Below are positions 27,031 to 35,819 of a stretch of DNA of 64,000 bases, one piece after another. The stretch comes from CAZUAQ01 sp964618455 (lineage in GTDB: Bacteria > Planctomycetota > Phycisphaerae > UBA1845 > PWPN01). The DNA is taken from NCBI GenBank assembly GCA_964618455.1, contig CAZUAQ010000018.1, forward strand, positions 1-64,000, read 5' to 3'. The position numbers and the translations under genes are program-made. Positions within the stretch are counted from its first letter, which is position 1, and each line of letters opens with the position of its first letter. Under the pieces are notes generated by a model, which worked only from the letters and a program-made list of their open reading frames with translations, had not been told where the DNA came from and searched no databases.

Positions 27031-27681
27031 TCACCACCCGTTCTCACGCAGCACATCGACGGTGAGCGAAGGTTTGAAGAGGCTCTGCTGCCTGAGCGTG
27101 TGCACCACCGTGCGGACGAGGATGTCGGTCTCGATATTCACAGCCTCGCCGCGCTGCAGATCTCCCAGGCAGGTCACGTCGAGCGTCGCGGGGATCAGCG
27201 CCACGCTGAACGTCTCGTCGCTCACGCGGGCAATGGTCAGCGAGACACCGTCCACCGCCACCGAACCCTTGGGGATCAGGAACGGCATCAACTCCGGCAG
27301 CGGCGCGAATGTCCAGATTTCCCCTTGCGCGTCACGCGCGATGTCGGTTACCGTGGCGATACCGTCAATGTGCCCCTGCACGAGGTGACCATCCATGGGA
27401 TCGCCGACACGCAGGCTCGGCTCGAGGTTCACGCGCTGATCGATGCGCAGTCGGCCCAGCGTGCTGCGTTCCAGTGTCTCCGGCACGGCGTCGAACTGAA
27501 TCGTCACGTCGTCGGAGTCGACCACCGTCAGGCACACGCCGTTGATCGCCACACTCGCTCCGTCTTGGATCGGCCGCGGCAGGTCCGGCGCATCGATGAG
27601 CAGACGGGCCCCGTGCGATCCCTTGAGGATCGAACGTACGCGACCGGTCGTGACCACGATTCCCGTAAACACTGACACCAT
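27031..27681 (-). CDS. ribE: Riboflavin synthase, alpha subunit
   Basis: Dismutation of two 6,7-dimethyl-8-ribityllumazine molecules to riboflavin, the last step of vitamin B2 synthesis. The 216-residue product has the duplicated lumazine-binding fold: 'VFTGIVVTTGRVRSI', 'VAINGVCLTVVD' and 'SLRVGDPMDGHLVQGHIDG' in the first half, and 'VAVDGVSLTIARV' in the second. The ATG at 27681 gives 'MVSVFTGI'; the GTG three codons later is a possible start. It ends four bases before pdxA, so B2 and B6 synthesis genes are co-transcribed here. No FMN riboswitch is visible in the 37 nt to the next gene. Confidence 0.92.
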   Translation of the reverse strand: MVSVFTGIVVTTGRVRSILKGSHGARLLIDAPDLPRPIQDGASVAINGVCLTVVDSDDVTIQFDAVPETLERSTLGRLRIDQRVNLEPSLRVGDPMDGHLVQGHIDGIATVTDIARDAQGEIWTFAPLPELMPFLIPKGSVAVDGVSLTIARVSDETFSVALIPATLDVTCLGDLQRGEAVNIETDILVRTVVHTLRQQSLFKPSLTVDVLRENGW

Positions 27682-27718
27682 CCGAGGTTGGAGACATGTG
27701 CCTCACGCGACGCACAGT

Positions 27719-28216
27719 TTATGCTAGTCCTCGTGGATCGGCAGTGTCAAGTTGATCGACCTTTTCGCAAGGTCGACGCAAGTATCGAATCAAGGCGGCG
27801 GCAGGGAGTATTGAGAACAGAAGGATGGGGTACATCGCGCTGACCATCAGCGTCCACAACACCGCTTTGTGTCCAGCCTGATCGCTGCCCAGAGCGAAGT
27901 ACCGCCAGTACACGCCGTAGCGATCTCCCCATGCGCTCTCGCGTATCCGTGGAGGGTAAACGTTGCCTTGATCATCCACGATTCCGAGAGTGCTTCCCAG
28001 GTAAGGTCCGCTCACCGCATCATTGAAGAAGACCAGCCGTACATCCATCCTGCCCGAACGCTTGATCCCGAATTGGAAATCCTTCCCCGCGGACAGATAC
28101 GCCCCCTCCGGCACGATCAGGAACCCGATTCCGAAGAGAATACACATCGCGACAAGCAAGATCGCCGAGACGACCATCGCTGAATGTTTCACGATACCGA
28201 TGGCATGAATCTTCAT
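27719..28216 (-). CDS. Hypothetical membrane protein
   Basis: Unrecognised 165-residue protein with two membrane helices, one near the N-terminus ('VVSAILLVAMCILFGIGFLI') and one near the C-terminus ('WTLMVSAMYPILLFSILPAA'). The ~75 residues between them face one side of the membrane and are rich in aromatics and Gly. The start at 28216 has AGGGGAAG about 7 nt upstream. It is located directly upstream of ribE in the same direction and may be the first gene of that unit. Confidence 0.6.
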   Translation of the reverse strand: MKIHAIGIVKHSAMVVSAILLVAMCILFGIGFLIVPEGAYLSAGKDFQFGIKRSGRMDVRLVFFNDAVSGPYLGSTLGIVDDQGNVYPPRIRESAWGDRYGVYWRYFALGSDQAGHKAVLWTLMVSAMYPILLFSILPAAALIRYLRRPCEKVDQLDTADPRGLA

Positions 28217-28292
28217 CGGACTTCCCCTGATCCCCATGGAAGGATAGACGCCACAGGGTGTCCCCAACGATACATTTCTCCGGATCTTCGGC

Positions 28293-28298
28293 TACACT
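28293..28298 (+). promoter_or_regulatory. Possible -10 box for a leaderless transcript
   Basis: TACACT lies 6 nt before the methyltransferase ATG at 28305, and no Shine-Dalgarno sequence is present in the 15 bases upstream. Confidence 0.4.
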
Positions 28299-28304
28299 CT
28301 TAGC

Positions 28305-28913
28305 ATGTCAAACGAATGGGACGAACGCTATCGGTCGGGTGACACACCATGGGACGGCGGTGTCGAATCGCGGGAACTGGTGCGCGTCGTTGAGGCATTG
28401 GGGCTCCGCTCCGGCCGGGCGCTGGATGTCGGGTGCGGCACGGGCTGCGACAGCCTCTGGCTGGCCCGGCACGGCTTCGAAGTCACCGGCATCGACTTCG
28501 CCCCCACCGCCATCGAACGCGCTGAACAGCGCGCCGCCCGCGAAGGGGTCACCTGCCGCTTCCTGCAAGCCGACGTCCTCAACCCGCCGGACCTCTACCC
28601 CGGCGAGTCCGAACCGCCCTTCGACTTCATCTTCGACGGCGGATGCTTCCACGTCGTCCGCAAGGTCGACGAAGCCGGCGCCGTCCGACAGTTGCGACGC
28701 TGGTGTCGCCCCGAAGGCAGACTGCTGGTGCTCACCGGCAATGCCGACGAGCAAGCCGAGGAAGGCCCTCCCCGCCTCACCGAGCAGGAGCTCCGCGCGG
28801 CGTTCGAGGGCGCCTTCGACATCCTCGACCTGCGCACCTGCCACTTTCAGACCGGCCCGCAACTGGATTACGAACCGCTGGCGTGGTCGGCGCTGATGGC
28901 CCCGAAACCCTGA
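28305..28913 (+). CDS. Class I SAM-dependent methyltransferase
   Basis: Cytoplasmic methyltransferase of 202 residues. Motif I 'ALDVGCGTGCDSLWLARHGF', an acidic loop 'VTGIDFAPTAIERA', motif II region 'CRFLQADVLN' and post-motif 'FDFIFDGGCFHVV' are all clear. The N-terminal 'WDERYRSGDTPWD' block is typical of the thiopurine/TehB-like small-molecule methyltransferase group, which detoxify thiols or oxyanions such as tellurite. The acceptor is not known. Divergent from the small membrane protein gene before it. Confidence 0.85.
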   Translation: MSNEWDERYRSGDTPWDGGVESRELVRVVEALGLRSGRALDVGCGTGCDSLWLARHGFEVTGIDFAPTAIERAEQRAAREGVTCRFLQADVLNPPDLYPGESEPPFDFIFDGGCFHVVRKVDEAGAVRQLRRWCRPEGRLLVLTGNADEQAEEGPPRLTEQELRAAFEGAFDILDLRTCHFQTGPQLDYEPLAWSALMAPKP

Positions 28914-29100
28914 GACCCCGACATCCCTCCAACATGACCGCCTCATCTTGTCAGCCCTTATGGCTGCATCTACAATCGCGGCGATCTCCAGAATCCCAGG
29001 CATAGCTCCTCCGCATCCCGCCCGACCGCAAACGCACCGCAAGCTCAAGCAAGGGATGCCGGAAGACATCCTCTGAACTTTGAACAGGAGCGAATCGGCG

Positions 29101-30282
29101 ATGAAACTGACACAACGCGTGGAACAACTTCAGGAATCGGCAACCCTGGCCGTCGGTGCGAAGGCGGCCGCCATGAAGAAGCAGGGGATCGACGTGATCG
29201 GCTTCGGCGCGGGCGAGCCCGACTTCGATACGCCTGACTTTATCAAAGATGCCGCCAAGGCCGCCCTCGATCGCGGCGAAACGAAATACGCCAAACCCGG
29301 ATCCGGTGTCCTGCCGTTGAAAGAAGCCGTCTGCTCGAAGCTCAAGCGCGAGAATCAACTCGACTACACAACGGACCAGGTGCTCGTGACCGTCGGCGGC
29401 AAGGAAGCGCTCTGGCTGGCGTGCATGGCGTTGCTCGAACCGGGCGACGAAGCGATTGTGCCCGCACCTTACTGGGTCAGCTACCCCGAGCAGATTCAAC
29501 TCTGCGGCGCGACGCCCGTCATCGTGACCGGCAAGGAAGCCAACGGTTTCAAGCTCACTCCGGCGGAGATCAAGGCGGCCATCACGCCGAAGACGCGTGT
29601 GCTCATCTTCAACTCGCCGAGCAATCCCGGCGGTTTCACGTACAGCCCCGAGGAGGTCAAGGCCGTTGCGGAAGTCGTGGCGGGCAAGGACATCATCGTA
29701 TTCAGCGATGAGATGTACGACCGGCTGATTTACGGCAATCAGCGGTTCGTCAGCTTCGCCGCCAGCGGGCCGGACGTCATGGGCCAGACGCTCACGTTCA
29801 ATGCCGGTTCGAAGACCTACTCCATGACCGGCTGGCGCGTGGGCTACGTGGCGGGTCCGCAACCGATCATCAAGGCCATGTCCAAGCTCTCGAGCCAGAC
29901 CACCAGCGGGACGTGCAACTTCAACCAGCACGCCCTGGCGGCGGCGCTCAACGGCGACCAGGCCCCGGTCGAAGAGATGCGCAAGGAATTCGAACGCCGC
30001 GCCGAGTACATGCACCAGCGTCTCAACGAGATCGCCGGCGTGCGTTGCCTGCCGCCGACCGGCGCGTTCTACGCGTTCCCGAATGTCTCCGGCAGCTACG
30101 CCAGGCTGGGCGTCAAGGATTCGCTGGAGTTCTGCAGCAAGGTGCTGGAGGAGGCGAAGGTGGCGGTGGTCCCCGGCGTGGCCTTCGGCTGCGATGAAAA
30201 CGTCCGCCTCTCGTTCGCCACGAGCATGGAGAACATCCAGGAAGGGCTCGACCGGTTGGAGAAACTTCTGGGCAAGGCCTGA
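29101..30282 (+). CDS. aspC: Aspartate aminotransferase (class I PLP aminotransferase)
   Basis: Transfers the amino group between aspartate and 2-oxoglutarate. The 393 residues show the AAT subgroup I-gamma pattern: 'IGFGAGEPDFDTPDFIKDAA', 'YWVSYPEQIQLCGATPV', 'NSPSNPGG', the PLP-binding 'IIVFSDEMYDRLIY', the Schiff-base lysine in 'NAGSKTYSMTGWRVGY' (Lys238), and the substrate Arg in 'VRLSFATS'. The ATG at 29101 with AGGAG ten bases upstream is preferred to an in-frame start seven codons earlier. It is followed by a HAD phosphatase 22 nt later, so the genes may share a transcript. Many homologues also act on aromatic or prephenate substrates. Confidence 0.9.
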   Translation: MKLTQRVEQLQESATLAVGAKAAAMKKQGIDVIGFGAGEPDFDTPDFIKDAAKAALDRGETKYAKPGSGVLPLKEAVCSKLKRENQLDYTTDQVLVTVGGKEALWLACMALLEPGDEAIVPAPYWVSYPEQIQLCGATPVIVTGKEANGFKLTPAEIKAAITPKTRVLIFNSPSNPGGFTYSPEEVKAVAEVVAGKDIIVFSDEMYDRLIYGNQRFVSFAASGPDVMGQTLTFNAGSKTYSMTGWRVGYVAGPQPIIKAMSKLSSQTTSGTCNFNQHALAAALNGDQAPVEEMRKEFERRAEYMHQRLNEIAGVRCLPPTGAFYAFPNVSGSYARLGVKDSLEFCSKVLEEAKVAVVPGVAFGCDENVRLSFATSMENIQEGLDRLEKLLGKA

Positions 30283-30304
30283 TCGCCGCATACCAGAACT
30301 CTCG

Positions 30305-30988
30305 ATGAGCACGACTTATGGACTCATTTTCGACGTGGACGGCGTCATCGCCGATACCGAGGCGGTCAATGCCCGCGCGTCGATCGAGGTATTCGCCGAA
30401 CGGTTCGCTCTTCAAGGCGTGAAGCGCGAGGATTTCGAAGACGGCGTCGGTCGTGGCGCGGAAGAGTACATGCGTGCGGCGGCGCGCGTCCACGGGCTCG
30501 AACTGACCGACGAGCAGGTCCTCGACGCCAGCCGCCTCCGGCAGGAGAAATTCCTCGCCATGCTCGCCGCCGATCCGCTGCCACCCTTTCCCGGCGTGCG
30601 TGAACTGATGGATGCCGCCATCACCGACGCCGACTTCACCGTCGGCATCGCCACCTCGAGCGACCGCCACAAAGCCGGCGCCGTGTTGAAGGCAGCCAAG
30701 ATCCCCGTCGAGCGCATCGCGTATGTCAACGGCAGCGACGTCACGCACAAGAAGCCGGATCCGGAACTCTTCCTGCGCTGCGCGCAGCGGATGGCGATCG
30801 ACCCTGCGCGGTGCGTCGTCATCGAGGACGCTCCGAACGGCATCGAAGCCGCCCGGGCCGCTGGATGCTGCTGTGTGGCGGTGACCAATTCCTTTCCCTC
30901 CGATCGATTGCAAGACGCCAACCGCGTCGTGAACGCGCTGACGGAAATCGACCTCGCATCGCTCCGCGACTTGATCGGTGATCCATGA
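30305..30988 (+). CDS. HAD-family phosphatase (beta-phosphoglucomutase-like)
   Basis: Phosphoryl-transfer enzyme of 227 residues in HAD subfamily IA. The nucleophile motif is 'FDVDGV' (Asp10, Asp12), followed by an alpha-helical cap, 'VGIATSSDRHKAG' (motif II Ser/Thr), the lysine region 'VTHKKPDPELFLRCA' and 'CVVIEDAPNGIEAARAAG' (motif III Asp). This resembles beta-phosphoglucomutases and sugar-phosphate phosphatases. It lies just ahead of a small membrane protein gene and a GH63-like hydrolase in the same direction. A link to their sugar metabolism is a reasonable guess only. Confidence 0.85.
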   Translation: MSTTYGLIFDVDGVIADTEAVNARASIEVFAERFALQGVKREDFEDGVGRGAEEYMRAAARVHGLELTDEQVLDASRLRQEKFLAMLAADPLPPFPGVRELMDAAITDADFTVGIATSSDRHKAGAVLKAAKIPVERIAYVNGSDVTHKKPDPELFLRCAQRMAIDPARCVVIEDAPNGIEAARAAGCCCVAVTNSFPSDRLQDANRVVNALTEIDLASLRDLIGDP

Positions 30989-31007
30989 CGGCTTCGGCCA
31001 GCGCGAC

Positions 31008-31013
31008 TACAAT
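31008..31013 (+). promoter_or_regulatory. Possible -10 box for a leaderless transcript
   Basis: TACAAT lies 7 nt before an ATG at 31021, and no Shine-Dalgarno sequence precedes that ATG. If active, it gives the membrane-protein and hydrolase genes their own promoter behind the HAD gene. Confidence 0.4.
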
Positions 31014-31020
31014 GCCGCTC

Positions 31021-31668
31021 ATGACCGAGGCTTCACCGAATGTAACCCAGAAACCGTTGACGACGCGACGCGTCTGCGGTGTCGCGCGCGGCCGCGCACT
31101 GACGCGCGGAGCGTTGATGATACTTTGTGGCTGGATCCTGATGTTCCCCACGTATCTGGCATGGCCGAGCATCCAGTTGTCGCCCGCCGCCGGGCCGAAC
31201 CGCGTGACCGATATCGCCCTGGCCATCGCCGTGGGCGTGCCGCTCCTGATCGGTATCCTGTTCATACTCGCGGCGTTTCGCTGGATCCTGCTCGCCGCCT
31301 GGCCCCGGCCCCTTCGCATCACCGTCGATCCGGACGCGCTCATTCTCGACATCGGCCCGTTCAAGAAACGCGAGCTGCGTTGGCGCGACATGGACGCCAG
31401 CTATTCCTACGAGCGCGAGGACGACCCCGACGACGAACCCGATCCCGAATTACTGGCGCTCGAGCCCGAAGAGGAGATGGAAGCTCACCTGCCACGAATG
31501 CGCCACCCGAAGGTCGATGGCGACGTCCGGTGGCTGCTGCTGCGCTTCGCCGCCGCCGGGGAAGCGGAGATCGCCCGGGTGATCCATCCCTATATTCTTC
31601 AAGGCCGCCGGCCGCGCGCCCGGCACGACGATTCCCCTTCCCACGACAACCCTGAGGATGCATCATGA
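31021..31668 (+). CDS. Hypothetical membrane protein
   Basis: Unrecognised 215-residue protein with two membrane helices ('GALMILCGWILMFPTYLAW' and 'ALAIAVGVPLLIGILFILAA') and an acidic cytoplasmic tail ('EREDDPDDEPDPELLALEPEE'). The start at 31021 follows a TACAAT box; the alternative at 30985 overlaps the HAD stop codon in an ATGA and would add twelve residues of low complexity. Its own stop overlaps the next start (ATGA at 31665-31668), so it is translated together with the downstream hydrolase. The role is unknown. Confidence 0.6.
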   Translation: MTEASPNVTQKPLTTRRVCGVARGRALTRGALMILCGWILMFPTYLAWPSIQLSPAAGPNRVTDIALAIAVGVPLLIGILFILAAFRWILLAAWPRPLRITVDPDALILDIGPFKKRELRWRDMDASYSYEREDDPDDEPDPELLALEPEEEMEAHLPRMRHPKVDGDVRWLLLRFAAAGEAEIARVIHPYILQGRRPRARHDDSPSHDNPEDAS

Positions 31669-33389
31669 GCCAATTGCCACGGACCTGGGGCCCTGGACAA
31701 CTCTTCGCCTTCAGCGGGATGGACGGGCCGACCTGCGCGACTTCGCCCATGGTCGCTCACACCCTCGCCGAGCGCCTCGGCCTGCGCGTCTTCTTCGAGC
31801 CTCCGGTGGAGATCTGGTGCCAGGCCCACCGACCCGACGACCCGACCCGCAAGTACCCGCGCTGTATGCCCGAATATGAGATCATCTGCGGAGATGCTAT
31901 CCGGCTCACCGCCCGTTTCATGGATGGAGAGACGGTCCGGATCGCCTGGGCACCCCTCGCGCAGGACGTCATCGCGGGCTACACCCACCGCCGCATCGCC
32001 CCGCACTGGTCGGTCGGCCCCAACGCCCACCAACCCCTGGACGAAGGCACCACCGTGCATCACGCCGACGAAGGAACACTTGCGCTGGTCGTGCGCGCCG
32101 AAGGCGATCGCCTGCACTTCGCATTGGGCTTCGATCCGGACGCGGAATCCGCCGCCATCACCAAGGCACGCGAAGGGACGCAGGCCGATCTCGACGGCCT
32201 CATCGATACGCGGATCGCCTGGATCGACGGCATTGAACTTCCCGCGAACCTGCCCCCCGCGTTCGAACCGACCTACCGCAAAGCCGTCTGCAACATGCGC
32301 GTCAACACCTGCACTCCCGAGGGTCAGATCAAGCACCGCTGGACGACGCCCGACCGCTGGCCGCACCGCTGGATGTGGCTTCACGATTCCGCCTACCACG
32401 CCGCCGGTCACGTGTACGTCTTTCCCGACCTCGCCGCCGAGATGCTCCGGGCCGTCTTCGATACGCAGTACGACGACGGGCGAATCGCCCTGTTCATGCG
32501 GCCCGACGGCAACTTCCCCGATATCTCGCAGAGTCCCGTGCTCACCTGGGCCGCCGAGCGCGTCTTCGAAGCGACGCGCGACACCGAATGGCTCGAGGAC
32601 ATCGCCCCTCGCCTCTCCGCGTATCTCGACTACTTCGTCCAGACGCGGAAGTTCCAGGATACCGGCCTCTACCGGTGGGCCCACAGCGATGAGTCCATGG
32701 ATAATAATCCTCGCTTCGATCACGGTGCCGACTTCGGAGCCATCGATCTTTCCGCCACGCTCTGCCGCGAGTTTGAAGCGATGCAGACGCTGTCGGATGC
32801 CCTCGGCCGGAGTGAAGACGCCGAGAAATGGGGATCGTTGCACGATGCGGCCGCCGAAGCGATCAACGCGCATCTCTGGCACGAAGCGTCCGGTGACTAC
32901 GCGGATCTGATGCCTGATGGCATGCTGAAGCCTCACGACTCCAACGTGGGTTTCCTCGCCCTGTTCGCCGGCATCGTACCCGCCGATCGCGCCGAGCGGC
33001 TCCGCCGAAACCTCAGCGACCCTGCGCGCTTCGCCACCCGCATGCCGGTGCCCAGCGTCGCGCGCAACAGCCCGCTCTATTACCCGGACATGTGGCGCGG
33101 TCCGAGTTGGCTGAACATCAACTATCTGATTCTGGAAGGGCTGGAAAGGTACGACTTCAAGACCGAAGCCGCCCGCTTAAGGCAGCGATGCCTCGACATC
33201 GTACACGCCTGGTGTGCCCACACCGGGTGCATTTACGAGTTCTACGACGCCGACGACGTCATCCCCCCGTACGCCCTCGATCGGAAATCACGCATGCTCT
33301 ATGCCGGAGGGTTTCCCAACATTTCCGACTATCACTGGTCGTCCGCGCTCTTCGTCGCCATGTGTCACGATCACGCATGGACGACGTGA
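31665..33389 (+). CDS. GH63/trehalase-like glycoside hydrolase
   Basis: A 574-residue (alpha/alpha)6-barrel hydrolase with no signal peptide, so cytoplasmic. The GH63/GH37-type landmarks appear in order: 'WMWLHDSAYHAAG', 'GRIALFMRPDGNFPDIS', 'RWAHSDESMDNNPRFD' and 'PDMWRGPSWLNINYLI', with general acid and base expected in the 'DESMDNNP' and late barrel regions. GH63 includes processing alpha-glucosidases, mannosylglycerate/glucosylglycerate hydrolases and related trehalase-like enzymes. The N-terminal ~200 residues are a beta-sandwich. It is coupled to the membrane-protein gene by an ATGA overlap. The substrate may be a compatible solute such as a glucosylglycerate or trehalose, which is inference. 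Confidence 0.8.
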   Translation: MSQLPRTWGPGQLFAFSGMDGPTCATSPMVAHTLAERLGLRVFFEPPVEIWCQAHRPDDPTRKYPRCMPEYEIICGDAIRLTARFMDGETVRIAWAPLAQDVIAGYTHRRIAPHWSVGPNAHQPLDEGTTVHHADEGTLALVVRAEGDRLHFALGFDPDAESAAITKAREGTQADLDGLIDTRIAWIDGIELPANLPPAFEPTYRKAVCNMRVNTCTPEGQIKHRWTTPDRWPHRWMWLHDSAYHAAGHVYVFPDLAAEMLRAVFDTQYDDGRIALFMRPDGNFPDISQSPVLTWAAERVFEATRDTEWLEDIAPRLSAYLDYFVQTRKFQDTGLYRWAHSDESMDNNPRFDHGADFGAIDLSATLCREFEAMQTLSDALGRSEDAEKWGSLHDAAAEAINAHLWHEASGDYADLMPDGMLKPHDSNVGFLALFAGIVPADRAERLRRNLSDPARFATRMPVPSVARNSPLYYPDMWRGPSWLNINYLILEGLERYDFKTEAARLRQRCLDIVHAWCAHTGCIYEFYDADDVIPPYALDRKSRMLYAGGFPNISDYHWSSALFVAMCHDHAWTT

Positions 33390-33423
33390 TCACTGCCGAC
33401 AGATAAATGGACGTGAATGCGAT

Positions 33424-33876
33424 TCAGTCCTTCGTCCCTTCGTCGTGCGTCAGGACGTACGAGACCAGGGAATTTTCATCACGCTCGTGGTGCTCGCAGA
33501 ACATCAGGAAACGGCGGATACGATCGCGGGTTTCCGTGATCATGATGCGATCGGTCGGCTCGAGGGTGTTGATCTGCTGTTCGATGCTGTGCATCAGGCG
33601 GATCAACTCCTTGTGCTCAGCGGCAAGCTGCTTGACTTTCTCGCTCATCGTCGGACGGCGTTCCAGCACCGGCAGCAGGTAACCGTCCCGTTCCTCCATG
33701 GCAAAGTGCTTCGCCGCGTGCGTCATGCACTCCTTGAACTGATCTTTCAGATTGGAAATCCACCGGTCCACGTCGCTGCGCGGCGGCGCTGCAATGAGAC
33801 GCCGTAACGCATCCGAGAGACGTTCCACTTCTTCGTGCTCTTTACGAAGCCATTCGGCGAGTTCGTTGGGCTCCAT
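33424..33876 (-). CDS. Hemerythrin domain protein
   Basis: Di-iron oxygen- or nitric-oxide-binding four-helix protein of 150 residues. The ligand pattern is present: His14 in 'KEHEEVERL', His53/His57 and Glu61 in 'HAAKHFAMEERDGYLLP', His88 in 'AEHKELIR' and the C-terminal 'EHHERDEN'. GGAG lies 8 nt before the ATG. It is the last gene after the acetyl-CoA hydrolase-GNAT gene on the same strand, with a 56-nt gap. A hemerythrin at the end of an oxygen-sensitive pyruvate/acetate operon would suit oxygen buffering or sensing. Confidence 0.85.
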   Translation of the reverse strand: MEPNELAEWLRKEHEEVERLSDALRRLIAAPPRSDVDRWISNLKDQFKECMTHAAKHFAMEERDGYLLPVLERRPTMSEKVKQLAAEHKELIRLMHSIEQQINTLEPTDRIMITETRDRIRRFLMFCEHHERDENSLVSYVLTHDEGTKD

Positions 33877-33932
33877 CGATCATCTCCAACCCCCTGAGGT
33901 CCTGATTTCGCACGCTGCGATTTCCCTCTTCG

Positions 33933-35816
33933 TCAATCCTCCTCCGGCACCTCGTCCGGAGGTATCATCGTCACGCGTACCACCCCTTCATCCGTGGAGG
34001 TCTCCACAATCATCCCTGATCGATGGAAGATCTTCAGCATACCGCTGTTCTCCGCAAGCACGTCGGCGTTGAACTTGTGAATCCCTTCGCTGCGGCCGAT
34101 CTCGATCAACTGGTTGAACAGGATCGTCCCCAGCCCTTTCCGCTGCCAGTCGTCCTGTACGACGAAGGCCAGTTCCGCCGACTCCTTGGCTACGTCGGTC
34201 ATGTATCGCGCGACCCCGATGATATCCACGTCCTCCGCATCGCCGACACAGGCGACGATGGCCATCTCCGTATCATAGTCCACGTTGCAGAAGACCTGCA
34301 GCCGGTTATGCGGCATCGACTTCAACGTGCCGTGGTAGCGAAGGTAGACCGTCTTCTCACTGAAGGAGTAAAACATCTCCTTGATCATCGGCTCGTCTTC
34401 GGGCCGGATGGGTCGCAGATGCACCGCCTGGCAGTCCTTCAGCCGGAGTTCCTTCTCGTACTGCGACGGGTACGGATGTTTCGACGGCGGCATGATCTGG
34501 TCGGCGTAAACGATGCGACGGCGCTTCGCCGCGTGCAGCAGATCCGAGCGGAAGTCCGGGTGCGCGATGCTGATCAGCGACATCGCCCGCTCGCGCATCG
34601 TCTTGCCGTGAAGGTACGCCACGCCGTATTCCGTCGCCACGTAGTGCACGTCCCCGCGCGTGGTGATCACGCCCGCGCCTTCCTGGAGCGAGGCCGAGAT
34701 GCGCGAGCGCACCCCGTCCTTCGTCTTGGCGGTGCTCGGCAGCGCGATGATCGGCTTGCCGTGCTTGGACAGCGCCGCCCCCCGAATGAAATCCGCGTGA
34801 CCGCCCAGACCGCTGTACAGGGTCTGGCCCAGCGAGTCCGCGCTCACCTGGCCCGTCAGGTCCACCTCCAGCGCCGCGTTGATCGCCACCATGTGATCGT
34901 GCTTGGCAATCGTGAACGGGCTGTTCGTGTACTCCGACGGATGCATTTCGATCGTCGGGTTGTTGTCGATGAAGTCGAAGAGATCGCGCGAGCCCGCCGC
35001 GAAACTGCCCACGATCTTGCCGGGGTGATGTGTCTTGTGCTTGCCGGTGATCACTCCCCGTCCCGCCAGCTTCATCACCCCGTCGGAGAACATCTCGGTG
35101 TGAATGCCGAGATCGTTCTTCTCCGTCAGGCACGACAGCACCGCGTCCGGAATACGCCCGATTCCCAGTTGCAGTGTGGAACCGTCGGGAATCAACCGCG
35201 CGATGTGCTGGGCGATCTGCCGCGTCGTCTCGTCGGGATCGACGACCGGCCACTCCAGCAGCTCTTCCTCGTGTTCGACGAGATAGTCGATCTGGTCCAC
35301 GTGAATGAAACAGTTCCCCAGCGTCCGCGGCATCCGCGGATTGACCTGCGCGATCACTACCTTTGCCGACTCCACCGCCGACTTCGTGATGTCCACCGAG
35401 ACGCCGAGACTGCAATGCCCGTGATCGTCCGGCGGGCTGATCATCACCAGCGCCACGTCGATCCCCACGCGCCGCGTACGGAACAGGTGCGGCACCTGCG
35501 ACAGGAACACCGGCGTGTAGTCCGCCCGGGCGGTGTTCACCGCGTCGCGCATGCTATTGCCGATGAAGAATGCGTTCGCGCGGAAATTGGCGGAGTATTT
35601 CGGATCCGTGTACGGCGCCACGCCCAGCGTCAGGACGTGAACCAGTTCCGTGTCCGCCAGGCTCCCGCCGGCTTCGACCATCGCGCGGACCAGTGCCTGC
35701 GGCTCGCCGCAGGCCGATCCGATGAACACACGCTGCCCGTAGCCGATGTTCTTCACCGCCGCGGGCGCCGCGACGATCTTGTCTTTGTACCGCTCACGCC
35801 AGGATTCCGAACTCAT
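33933..35816 (-). CDS. Acetyl-CoA hydrolase/transferase fused to GNAT acetyltransferase
   Basis: Bifunctional protein of 627 residues. About 1-430 is the acetyl-CoA hydrolase/4-hydroxybutyrate CoA-transferase fold, with 'QLGIGRIPDAVLSCL', 'GLGGHADFIRGAALS' and the late 'VATEYGVAYLHGKTMRERA'. After a short linker, about 455-615 is a GNAT domain with the CoA loop 'QDDWQRKGLG'. The start lies only 3 nt after the ADP-forming acetate-CoA ligase gene, with a GGAG site inside that gene's end, so both are made from one transcript. The hydrolase part can move CoA between acyl groups; the GNAT part may acetylate a protein, as Pat does for acetyl-CoA synthetase. The fused arrangement is a known family. 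Confidence 0.88.
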   Translation of the reverse strand: MSSESWRERYKDKIVAAPAAVKNIGYGQRVFIGSACGEPQALVRAMVEAGGSLADTELVHVLTLGVAPYTDPKYSANFRANAFFIGNSMRDAVNTARADYTPVFLSQVPHLFRTRRVGIDVALVMISPPDDHGHCSLGVSVDITKSAVESAKVVIAQVNPRMPRTLGNCFIHVDQIDYLVEHEEELLEWPVVDPDETTRQIAQHIARLIPDGSTLQLGIGRIPDAVLSCLTEKNDLGIHTEMFSDGVMKLAGRGVITGKHKTHHPGKIVGSFAAGSRDLFDFIDNNPTIEMHPSEYTNSPFTIAKHDHMVAINAALEVDLTGQVSADSLGQTLYSGLGGHADFIRGAALSKHGKPIIALPSTAKTKDGVRSRISASLQEGAGVITTRGDVHYVATEYGVAYLHGKTMRERAMSLISIAHPDFRSDLLHAAKRRRIVYADQIMPPSKHPYPSQYEKELRLKDCQAVHLRPIRPEDEPMIKEMFYSFSEKTVYLRYHGTLKSMPHNRLQVFCNVDYDTEMAIVACVGDAEDVDIIGVARYMTDVAKESAELAFVVQDDWQRKGLGTILFNQLIEIGRSEGIHKFNADVLAENSGMLKIFHRSGMIVETSTDEGVVRVTMIPPDEVPEED

Positions 35817-35819
35817 GTC

